NCBI GenBank assembly: GCA_002699445.1 | Contig: PAAU01000075.1 | Span: 1-38,923, forward strand | Reading direction: 5' to 3' | DNA length: 38,923 nt | DNA from: Micrococcales bacterium | Lineage (GTDB): Bacteria; Actinomycetota; Actinomycetes; S36-B12; GCA-2699445 | Shown: piece by piece, positions 17,935 to 24,521 of the stretch | Numbering within the stretch: the first letter of the stretch is position 1 | How the letters are laid out: every line of letters starts with the position of its first letter | Notes under the pieces: generated by a model | Databases searched by the model: none | Seen by the model: only the letters and a program-made list of their open reading frames with translations | What the model was told of the DNA's origin: nothing | Made by a program: the position numbers and the translations under genes

Positions 17935-18264
17935 ATTAGGTGTCCACCTGCGTCGTTGCCCCGACACCCATCTCCAGGCCCCGACCCAGATGGAAACAAG
18001 TTCATAGCGTGAACAGGCAAACGACGGAGTCAGAACTGGTTCCTGCTTTGGTCGCCGATCGCATAGCCGACGGTTCTGTGATTTATGTCCCGAAAGAACG
18101 GTGACTCAGGAAACACACCGGGATCGCAGGAGGATCGGAGACAAGAGAAAGCAACCGATGCCAGGGCTCACCTGTAGTGCTATCGAACAACTCCCGTAGC
18201 GGGTCATACCGCTGCATAGAGCCGGGGCCCTCGCACCCGTAGAGCGAGGGCTCCGGTTTCTTTT
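17935..18264 (+). ncRNA. Putative structured non-coding RNA ending in a strong terminator
   Basis: The gap 17732-18377 has no convincing protein gene. Its right part contains several possible stems on the plus strand: 17939-17944 with 17963-17968, 17968-17973 with 17988-17993, 18031-18038 with 18071-18078, 18088-18092 with 18119-18123, and 18134-18138 with 18155-18159. It ends in an intrinsic terminator at 18221-18264. The flanking genes are both on the minus strand, so a plus-strand terminator implies a plus-strand transcript. The sequence lacks recognisable tmRNA or RNase P core motifs and could be a 6S/Ms1-like or undescribed RNA. Two short frames of about 30 codons (GTG 18009 and ATG 18086) lack Shine-Dalgarno sites and overlap each other. 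The 5' end is unknown and the start given is approximate. Confidence 0.5.
18221..18264 (+). terminator. Strong intrinsic terminator (plus strand)
   Basis: A 14-bp GC-rich stem (18221-18234 with 18244-18257, including two G-U pairs) closes a 9-nt loop and is followed by TTTCTTTT (18257-18264). The T-tract is only on the plus strand, so it terminates plus-strand transcription. Confidence 0.85.
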
Positions 18265-18377
18265 GCGTAGACCGCTCTCAAAACCTGTTTAACGGCTGCC
18301 CCTCAGAGCCGGATCCGACTCTTTAAGTCCTGTGTTGAGGCCGACTTTCCAGGCCACACAACACATCGGCCGGCCGG

Positions 18378-21300
18378 TTAGCCAGACTCCCCCTGCCCCG
18401 CTGAATCCGCATTCACAGCGTTGGCATCAGTCGCCTCAGACTGTTCAGCAAGCTTACGTTCTAAAGCTCTTCCCTCAAGATCCAGATCAGGCAAGATCCG
18501 GTCGAGAAAACCTGGTAACCACCAGGTGCCGCGGTTAAACAACGTGAGGGCAGCGGGGGCCAACAGTAAAACCAAGAAAGCAGCGAACGCCACTGCAGCC
18601 GTCAGGCCGATCCCGAATTGTTTGACAACGGGGTCAGGATTAATAACGAAACTGCCAAACACGCTCATCATGATCAGTGCCGCAGTGACAATCACCTTCG
18701 CGGCACCTGCTACGCCCGCTTTTACAGCCGCCCTAGCGCTTTTCCCGGATGCATGTTCGCCCTGAATCGTACTCATCATGAAGACTTGGTAGTCCATGGA
18801 AAGCCCAAAGAGAGCCGCGAACATCATGAGCGGGACATAACTCACGACAGGAACCGTTCCGTAAGCACTGGGCAATCCGATTGCATCCAGTCCCCAGCCC
18901 CATTGAAAAATCACAGTGACGAGACCAAATGCCGCACAAGCCGCCAAGAGGTTCGCCACGGCCGCCTGTAACGGAATCAGTAGTGATCTAAAGGCGATCA
19001 GCAGCAAAATGGAACTCAATATCGTCACCGTCAGAATCACCAGCAACATCTTCGCCGTGATCATTGCAGCAAGATCAATGTTGGCTGCAGTCGTGCCACC
19101 CACATCGGCAGTCATTCCAGGAGAAAGCGCTGAAGGAATGACCTCCGTGCGTTCTTGCTCTACGAGATCAGCGGTCTCTGGTGCCGCGGGCCGACTCTTG
19201 GCAATCACACTCATCGTTAGAGCCGTACCAGCATCATTAATTTGTGGCGGGGAAACGAGATCAACATCCGACGGTTCAGCCAAGGCCGTCTGCAACTTGA
19301 CGATGCGAGGATCAGTCCCTCGCGCATCGCCGCCAGCTGCCGTCAACTCTTTGGTCAGCTTCTTTTGCAGCTTTTCCGCCTGCGCCTGCTCCGCCTGCGC
19401 CTGCTGTAGTTCGGCCTCCAGTTCGTCTGCACTCTGTTCAAGAGCCGCCGCCGCTGCTTCTAATGCTGCTTTTTCCTGCGCCAACTCACGGCCGGCCGCG
19501 GCCAGTTGAGCTGCCTCGCTCAACAGCTCCTTTTCCGCCGCCGCGAGTCCCGCCGCACTTCTCGCCAAAGCCTTGGCGCCTTGCTCCAGTTGTCGGATTT
19601 CACCACGTAACACTGAAGCCTGCTTAGCCAACTGCTCCAACTGTTGACTATTCGCCCTCAGCTCAGCTCTTAACTCAACCTCCGACTGCTGCAGTTGCGC
19701 CAGTTCTCGTTGCAGCGCAGCCCTGACAACTGGATCTGTCGCTGCATCAATACGAAGATTCAGCTCTCGCTGCCGCAGATCATTGACGGCCAGCTGACGA
19801 AAGGTACGCCGTATCTCGGTGAGGGTTACCTGATCCGCCGGCGAGAGTTGAGCAAGATTCCTTTGCAGCTTCTGCTCAATCCGCTGTTGCCGTTGTTTAG
19901 CCTCGGTCAGTGCCCGATCCAGTAGCCGCTTGATAGCCGGATCACTTGTCCGAGCAATCGCTACTTCCAGTTTCTTTATATCGAGCTCATTTTCGACGGC
20001 GCGAGTGATCAGGCGCTTTTCCTTGACAAAGATTGCCTGGCCCTCGGGTGAGAGTCTCTGCTCCAGTGCGCTGATTTCTTGACGCAGCTCCGCTTCTCGC
20101 TGTTGGGCCTGCGCCAGCTCTCGCTCCAAGGCCTGGATAGCAGCGGGATCATCCGGTTGACTCAAAACGTTGTCGATGAAGGCCTGTTCTACAACATTGA
20201 AGCCAAGCCGGGTCCCTAACTTGATCTCATTGAGCGCAGCACCGTCCGTCTCGGCCGCCAAGGCGGCTACGTCGGCCACAATCTGCTGACGCTCAGCTTT
20301 CAGTTGCTGCTTCTCTTTAGTCAGTTGCCGTGCTTGTTGTGCAAGTTTCTTCTCGGCATTGGCAAGAGTGCCTGCCTCCGCCTCTAATGCAGCCAATCGA
20401 ACGAGCAAAGCGGCTTCCTGCTCCTCCAGCAGAGCTTCTTGTGCCTCCAATGCTGCCTGCTCCGCAGGTAGCGTTTGCTGTGCCTCATCCAACGAAGTTT
20501 TCAGCGACTCGGCTTCGTTGTATTGCTTTTCGTATTTGTCGCTCGGAGTCGCCTTCGGCTTTATGCTCACCGCAACAAGGAGCGGTCCGTTGTAGCCAGG
20601 ACCGAATCCGTCCGACATCAGGTCGTAGGCATCCCGCTCTGAGGTTCCGGGAGGCGATACCGACAAATCCTCTTGACCCAAGGTCATGGAGGTGACTGGG
20701 ATCGCTAAGGGAATCAGCAAGAGTGCAGCTACCAGAGCGCTGGCCCAGGGCCGCCTAGTAACCAACGTTGCCCAGCGGGTGGCAATGGGGTGATCGGTTC
20801 GCCGCCCCACAAATGGCAACCGTAAAGCTCCGATTCCTCCTCCGATAATGGCCAGTACCGCGGGAAGTAACGTCACTGCCGCCAGCACGGCGCCCACCAC
20901 TGCCACTGCTGCGGCAAGTCCAAGCGCTGCGATGAACGGAATACCAGCTACCTGAAGCGATACCAGCGCGATTACCACGGTGCTACCCGCAAAGATGATC
21001 GCACCACCGCTAGTAGCTACGGCCCGACCAGCTGCCACTTTGGGATCCAAGCCGTCGCCCAAGACGTAACTTCGGTATCGAGTTACCAGAAAGAGCGCGT
21101 AGTCAATCCCAACTCCCAGACCAATCATTCGGGCAATAGTCACGCCGATAGACGGGGTATCTACGACAGTTCCCAAAACCCAAATACCGGAAAGCCCGAG
21201 GAGGAGGCCAAATACTGCCGACATCAGTGGCATACCCATTGCGACCAAGCTGCCAAATGAAATCGTGAGGATGATGCCCGCCGCTATGACTCCCAACTTC

Positions 21301-21845
21301 TCGCTGTTGCCTGTATCTGGCTGAGATAAGACGCTGCCAATCGGGCCGCCTACGGCCGCTTCTAGTCCTACTCCTTGCGGTCCGGTTGTAGCGGTCTCGT
21401 ACAACTCCTCTGCAATCTCTTCAGTTAACTGCTGAGAGTCCAAGTCAAGCAAGATCGGGATAAATGCGTACTTACCGTCTTTACTGACGAATCCTGCCGC
21501 AGGCTGCTCAAACGGGTTGGTTACCGAATTGACGCCGTCTTGCTTCTTCAGCGCCTTGTAGGCGTCAGTTATAGCCTTCTGATTCTTACCCCCGTCATCG
21601 ACTTTCCCTTTAGCTGCGTAATACACCGCTGGTGAGGTGCCGTTTTGCTGGGGTGGGAACTCCTGGGTGAGCAGATCGGTAGCGGCCTGACTCTCGGTCC
21701 CAGGCAAGGACACTGAGTTGTTTGTGGTCGGACCCAAGATCCCGGTCAAGGCGGTCAGACCCACAACCAGGACAAGCCAGACCGCTAAGACAGCCCAACG
21801 AAACTGCGCGCAAAATGCGCCCACTCGTCCGAGGGCTTCACCCAT
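18378..21845 (-). CDS. MMPL/RND-family transporter with a very long extracytoplasmic coiled coil
   Basis: The 1155-residue protein has the MMPL layout: TM1 (17-37), a first extracytoplasmic domain (40-180), TM2-6 (183-340), TM7 (368-388), a second extracytoplasmic loop (390-925) and TM8-12 (928-1105). Charged TM residues typical of the family appear in GLGVGIDYALFLVTRYR and FGLSMDYQVFMM. The second loop is swollen by an Ala/Gln/Glu/Leu-rich coiled coil (about 437-840). Its middle part is a tandem repeat with an exact 69-residue period: DP at 566, 635 and 704, LSP at 598 and 667. Family members export lipids or drugs using the proton gradient. ATG 21845 follows GGTAGG. A -35/-10 pair with an internal palindrome lies just upstream. 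The cargo is unknown. Confidence 0.93.
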   Translation of the reverse strand: MGEALGRVGAFCAQFRWAVLAVWLVLVVGLTALTGILGPTTNNSVSLPGTESQAATDLLTQEFPPQQNGTSPAVYYAAKGKVDDGGKNQKAITDAYKALKKQDGVNSVTNPFEQPAAGFVSKDGKYAFIPILLDLDSQQLTEEIAEELYETATTGPQGVGLEAAVGGPIGSVLSQPDTGNSEKLGVIAAGIILTISFGSLVAMGMPLMSAVFGLLLGLSGIWVLGTVVDTPSIGVTIARMIGLGVGIDYALFLVTRYRSYVLGDGLDPKVAAGRAVATSGGAIIFAGSTVVIALVSLQVAGIPFIAALGLAAAVAVVGAVLAAVTLLPAVLAIIGGGIGALRLPFVGRRTDHPIATRWATLVTRRPWASALVAALLLIPLAIPVTSMTLGQEDLSVSPPGTSERDAYDLMSDGFGPGYNGPLLVAVSIKPKATPSDKYEKQYNEAESLKTSLDEAQQTLPAEQAALEAQEALLEEQEAALLVRLAALEAEAGTLANAEKKLAQQARQLTKEKQQLKAERQQIVADVAALAAETDGAALNEIKLGTRLGFNVVEQAFIDNVLSQPDDPAAIQALERELAQAQQREAELRQEISALEQRLSPEGQAIFVKEKRLITRAVENELDIKKLEVAIARTSDPAIKRLLDRALTEAKQRQQRIEQKLQRNLAQLSPADQVTLTEIRRTFRQLAVNDLRQRELNLRIDAATDPVVRAALQRELAQLQQSEVELRAELRANSQQLEQLAKQASVLRGEIRQLEQGAKALARSAAGLAAAEKELLSEAAQLAAAGRELAQEKAALEAAAAALEQSADELEAELQQAQAEQAQAEKLQKKLTKELTAAGGDARGTDPRIVKLQTALAEPSDVDLVSPPQINDAGTALTMSVIAKSRPAAPETADLVEQERTEVIPSALSPGMTADVGGTTAANIDLAAMITAKMLLVILTVTILSSILLLIAFRSLLIPLQAAVANLLAACAAFGLVTVIFQWGWGLDAIGLPSAYGTVPVVSYVPLMMFAALFGLSMDYQVFMMSTIQGEHASGKSARAAVKAGVAGAAKVIVTAALIMMSVFGSFVINPDPVVKQFGIGLTAAVAFAAFLVLLLAPAALTLFNRGTWWLPGFLDRILPDLDLEGRALERKLAEQSEATDANAVNADSAGQGESG

Positions 21846-21858
21846 CCTGTTACCTACC

Positions 21859-21888
21859 CTTAGAGACTTCTCGGCAAAAGTCTGTCAC
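21859..21888 (-). promoter_or_regulatory. MMPL gene promoter with internal operator-like palindrome
   Basis: On the minus strand GTGACA (21888-21883) and TCTAAG (21864-21859) are separated by 18 bp. The spacer is nearly filled by AGACTT-N8-AAGTCT (21864-21883), a perfect 6+6 inverted repeat. This is the position expected for a TetR-type repressor site on an efflux-pump promoter. No regulator gene lies next to it. The predicted start would leave a leader of only about 7 nt before the ATG. Confidence 0.45.
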
Positions 21889-21979
21889 TTGTTCCAGTGC
21901 CGGTAAGGCGCATCCACATTTTGGATGGTTCCCGCGGCGTGGTCGCAGCTGAGCAACTTTCGCACTCGTCAGAATAACG

Positions 21980-23107
21980 TCATCTCACCGAGGCCACTTG
22001 GGCAACCGAAGCGGGGGGCATCAGCGGTGGCAAGGACCGGAGCCCCTCGCGTAGCTCACACTCTGGAGCGACGACTCGCAATGGTCCCGCCTCCCGATTC
22101 ATTGCCGCCGCCGCTACTTCATCCTCTGGAAGAATGGCAAAGCCCACTCCCGTTCCCGCCAGTGCCGATGCTTCTCGCAATCTAGCGACCGGGTCAGCAC
22201 CCAATGCCGCGACGCCTAAACCACCGACGCCATTCCAAATCAAAGTAACCACTCCAGAGAGCACCGGTCGATGGCGTGCCCACCATCGAGTCAGTCGATG
22301 CATTCCAAGTGCGGTCGGTGCGGCCACTACTGCAACACCGTCAGCTCGGGCAACTGCGGCGGCAGACCAGTCAGACAGATCGCCACTGCCACAGTCCAAA
22401 ACGGTCACTTCAGCACACTCACGACTAATCTCGGTTAGGACCGGCAGCGTCCCCGCTAGCGATATCAATGTTTCTTGATCTGAGGAACCGGTGGCTAGCA
22501 GGATCTCGCCCGCAACCGGTGCTAGACACATCCGCCAACTTTCGCGATCGATTGTTCCTACTTGTCCCTGCGCGAGGGCAGCCAGGAGACCCGAAGGCTC
22601 CTCGCGAACGCCAAGCAGAAAGGCTTGGGAGGGACTTCGAGGGTCGGCATCGATAAGTACAGCCTCACTCGTGGTCTCGGCCGCCACATTCGCGGCAACA
22701 GTCGAGATCCCGGGTGAGCCCGCAGGTCCGCACACCGCCAGCACCTGTCCAGAACCACGTTGCAAGTACTCCGGCTGATCCAAAGCTGATGCAATCCCTT
22801 CCGCTGAACCATCGCACAGCGCAACTCTTAAAGATTCCGCCCGTGATCGATCCGACGGTAATTCTGGGGACCCAACTAGGAGACAGCGAGCGCCAGTTCC
22901 CGTCAGCCGGGAGAACAGCTCTGAGTTGGCTCCCAAGAATTTCACCGATACCAGCACCACTTCCGGTCGGAGGGCGGTCACTGCGCTCGCTAACTCCACG
23001 GGGTCAGTGGTCTCGCGCAAGATCAAGAACTGTGAATTCGACCGGCGCAACGGTTTCAACCAGCCCGACTCGCTATCAGCTCCTACTACGACAGACACCG
23101 GACGCAT
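21980..23107 (-). CDS. CpaE/SSD-like P-loop protein with degenerate Walker A
   Basis: The 375-residue protein has an N-terminal receiver-like domain (about 1-115) and a MinD/ParA-like ATPase domain (about 120-360), the architecture of CpaE and the mycobacterial septum-site-determining protein SSD. The expected deviant Walker A is GPAGSPGIST (127-136), without the invariant lysines, while the following VLIDADPRSPS (150-160) and VTVLDCGSGD are conserved. Nucleotide hydrolysis is therefore doubtful. ATG 23107 has GGGAG upstream. In mycobacteria the SSD gene heads a tad pilus cluster; here no tad genes follow. It is divergent from a small HTH gene, 64 nt away. A role in cell-pole or septum positioning is inferred from family only. 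Confidence 0.75.
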   Translation of the reverse strand: MRPVSVVVGADSESGWLKPLRRSNSQFLILRETTDPVELASAVTALRPEVVLVSVKFLGANSELFSRLTGTGARCLLVGSPELPSDRSRAESLRVALCDGSAEGIASALDQPEYLQRGSGQVLAVCGPAGSPGISTVAANVAAETTSEAVLIDADPRSPSQAFLLGVREEPSGLLAALAQGQVGTIDRESWRMCLAPVAGEILLATGSSDQETLISLAGTLPVLTEISRECAEVTVLDCGSGDLSDWSAAAVARADGVAVVAAPTALGMHRLTRWWARHRPVLSGVVTLIWNGVGGLGVAALGADPVARLREASALAGTGVGFAILPEDEVAAAAMNREAGPLRVVAPECELREGLRSLPPLMPPASVAQVASVR

Positions 23108-23171
23108 GATTATCTCCCTAAAAACTACCCAGAATCCGGCACTACGTCGGAGTCCATGCCAGCATTAGATC

Positions 23172-23393
23172 GTGGTCAATCATTTTCTTACGCTGGCGGA
23201 TGTTGCAGATGTGCTGAACATCTCAGCCGACCAGGCCTATTCCTTGGTGCGAAGCGGAGAGTTGCGAGCAATCAAGGTTGGCGGTCGAGGGCAATGGCGC
23301 ATCGGCGAAAACGATCTCGAAGACTACATTCAACGGATGTACGCGCAGACAGAAGAATCAATCAAGACACCTGATCAGACGACGGACGTCTAG
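23172..23393 (+). CDS. Excisionase/BldC-like helix-turn-helix protein
   Basis: The 73-residue protein is a single winged HTH of the excisionase/MerR-like type: LTLADVADVLNISADQAYSLVRSGELRAIKVGG is followed by GQWRIGENDLEDYIQRM. Chromosomal actinobacterial members, such as BldC, bind DNA as small regulators rather than phage excisionases. No phage genes are nearby. The start is GTG 23172 with no clear Shine-Dalgarno, so the transcript may be leaderless or poorly translated. It is divergent from the CpaE-like gene, and its last 32 nt overlap the 3' end of the next gene on the opposite strand. Confidence 0.85.
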   Translation: MVNHFLTLADVADVLNISADQAYSLVRSGELRAIKVGGRGQWRIGENDLEDYIQRMYAQTEESIKTPDQTTDV

Positions 23394-23910
23394 GGATAAG
23401 CTGCGGCTCCCGCCAATTCAAGATCAGTAGCGCCCCGAGTGGGACTAACTCCAAAGTCTGGCCACATGCGAGAACCAGATGGTCGGCACCAACTTCTTGA
23501 AGGGTGCCGACGGCGACACTACCGTCGACGAGATCTGCTCTGACTGATGTATCCAACAGTTGCCGAATCACCGTCCGCATGGAGCCCCGTTCGATCCCGC
23601 GCGGAGGAAGGGCCGGTGGGATGCGGCCTACCTGCGCCGAGATCACGGCACTCATCGGGATGAGCCAATTCTGATCATGCGATCGAAGGGCCACAGCATC
23701 TTCGGTTACGAGCTTCACTGTGCCGGCGCACTGATGTCCGCCACCTAGTCGAAGCACGATTTCTGATCCCGTTTCACCCCGGAGTCGCTGGAGCAACGGG
23801 ATGGCGCTTTGCTCCAGCTGAACAGCTGCACTCAGTTCTTCTTCATCCTGCTCTTGCTCTACGCGCCGCAGCAACTCGGTCAACTCCCAGGTCTGCAGTG
23901 GATCCACCAT
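23362..23910 (-). CDS. Hypothetical actinobacterial protein with two Sm-like modules
   Basis: The 182-residue protein is not assigned to a named family. An N-terminal helical region rich in Glu and Gln (1-50) is followed by two similar beta-rich modules: one around GTVKLVTEDAVALRSHDQ...LIPMSAV and one around GTLQEVGADHLVLAC...LVPLGAL. The pattern resembles two small Sm-like barrels (inference). No signal peptide or TM segment is seen. ATG 23910 has an unusually G-rich Shine-Dalgarno (GGAGGGGGAGGAG, 5 nt upstream). Its 3' end overlaps the convergent HTH gene by 32 nt. It is divergent from the Rv3235-like gene across an AT-rich promoter region. Confidence 0.75.
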   Translation of the reverse strand: MVDPLQTWELTELLRRVEQEQDEEELSAAVQLEQSAIPLLQRLRGETGSEIVLRLGGGHQCAGTVKLVTEDAVALRSHDQNWLIPMSAVISAQVGRIPPALPPRGIERGSMRTVIRQLLDTSVRADLVDGSVAVGTLQEVGADHLVLACGQTLELVPLGALLILNWREPQLIPRRPSSDQVS

Positions 23911-24025
23911 GACTCTCCTCCCCCTCCAGAATCCACGCCACGTCAGATTGCGAAGCACTGGTTTTCCACCGGGTGACTCAGGCCACAGGATTGCCACTTG
24001 ATCTAAGGGCTAGATCGACGTTAAC

Positions 24026-24054
24026 TTGATCAAATATTATTAAATAAGTACAAA
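24026..24054 (+). promoter_or_regulatory. Promoter of the Rv3235-like gene
   Basis: TTGATC (24026-24031) and TACAAA (24049-24054) are separated by exactly 17 bp in a very AT-rich stretch, a good housekeeping-sigma match for the gene starting at 24107. Confidence 0.6.
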
Positions 24055-24072
24055 TCGCATCAAATCATATTA
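24029..24072. repeat. Imperfect 14-bp direct repeat overlapping promoter
   Basis: ATCAAATATTATTA (24029-24042) and ATCAAATCATATTA (24059-24072) match at 12 of 14 positions and start 30 bp apart, close to three helical turns. They flank and overlap the -35/-10 region, so they could be tandem operator sites. The protein that binds is unknown. Confidence 0.5.
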
Positions 24073-24106
24073 CCAAGATCAGCGTCAGTTGATTGTGGGA
24101 GGACAT

Positions 24107-24520
24107 ATGCCGGCCCGTCAGAACTTCCAACAGCAACGACTACCCCTTGAGTGGAGACGGCACGGAGTCACCCCAGTCCCTCGGCAACCTAGCCCGCCGG
24201 CGTCCACGGCCACCCAACGCTGGATAGGCCGAGCAGCCGCGGCAGTTGTGGAGATCTCGGCAGGAATGCGACCGGCAGACAACTTGCTGCGCATCGTGAC
24301 TCCCGCGACTCAGGCGAGGCTCCGCATTCTTCATGCCACGGCAGCCGCACGAAGTAATGTGCCAGTGCGGCGCACTACCAGCGTACGAGTCGTGAGGACA
24401 GAATCTGGAGTCCTGGAGGCCTGTGCGGTAGTTCAAGGCAAACATCGTTGCCAGGCGGTCGCATTCCAACTGCGTCAGCGAGGCGAGCGCTGGCTAATAA
24501 CTGCAGTAGAAGTGCGTTGA
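24107..24520 (+). CDS. Rv3235-family (DUF6459-like) protein of unknown function
   Basis: The 137-residue, arginine- and alanine-rich protein has a variable basic N terminus (about 1-45), then a helix-strand region (RIVTPATQARLRIL near 65) and a C-terminal beta segment ending RGERWLITAVEVR. The C-terminal pattern and the position next to secA match the actinobacterial Rv3235 family, which has no established function. ATG 24107 has GGGAGG 4 nt upstream. Its stop is separated from the convergent secA stop by a single base, leaving no space for a dedicated terminator. Confidence 0.7.
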   Translation: MPARQNFQQQRLPLEWRRHGVTPVPRQPSPPASTATQRWIGRAAAAVVEISAGMRPADNLLRIVTPATQARLRILHATAAARSNVPVRRTTSVRVVRTESGVLEACAVVQGKHRCQAVAFQLRQRGERWLITAVEVR

Positions 24521-24521
24521 C

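Noticed and set aside
18086-18178. Short frames of about 30 codons on the plus strand (from GTG 18009 and ATG 18086)
   Set aside because: They lack Shine-Dalgarno sites, overlap each other in different frames and sit within the candidate RNA; no codon-usage support.
18211-18264. Group II intron domain V-like hairpin (GAGCCG at the 5' side, CCGGTTTC at the 3' side)
   Set aside because: The loop is 9 nt and not GNAA, the two-base bulge is missing, and no intron-encoded reverse transcriptase or domain VI is present. It fits an ordinary terminator better.
23172-23393. Phage excisionase or integrated element
   Set aside because: No integrase, attachment repeats or phage genes nearby; the HTH is in a conserved chromosomal neighbourhood.
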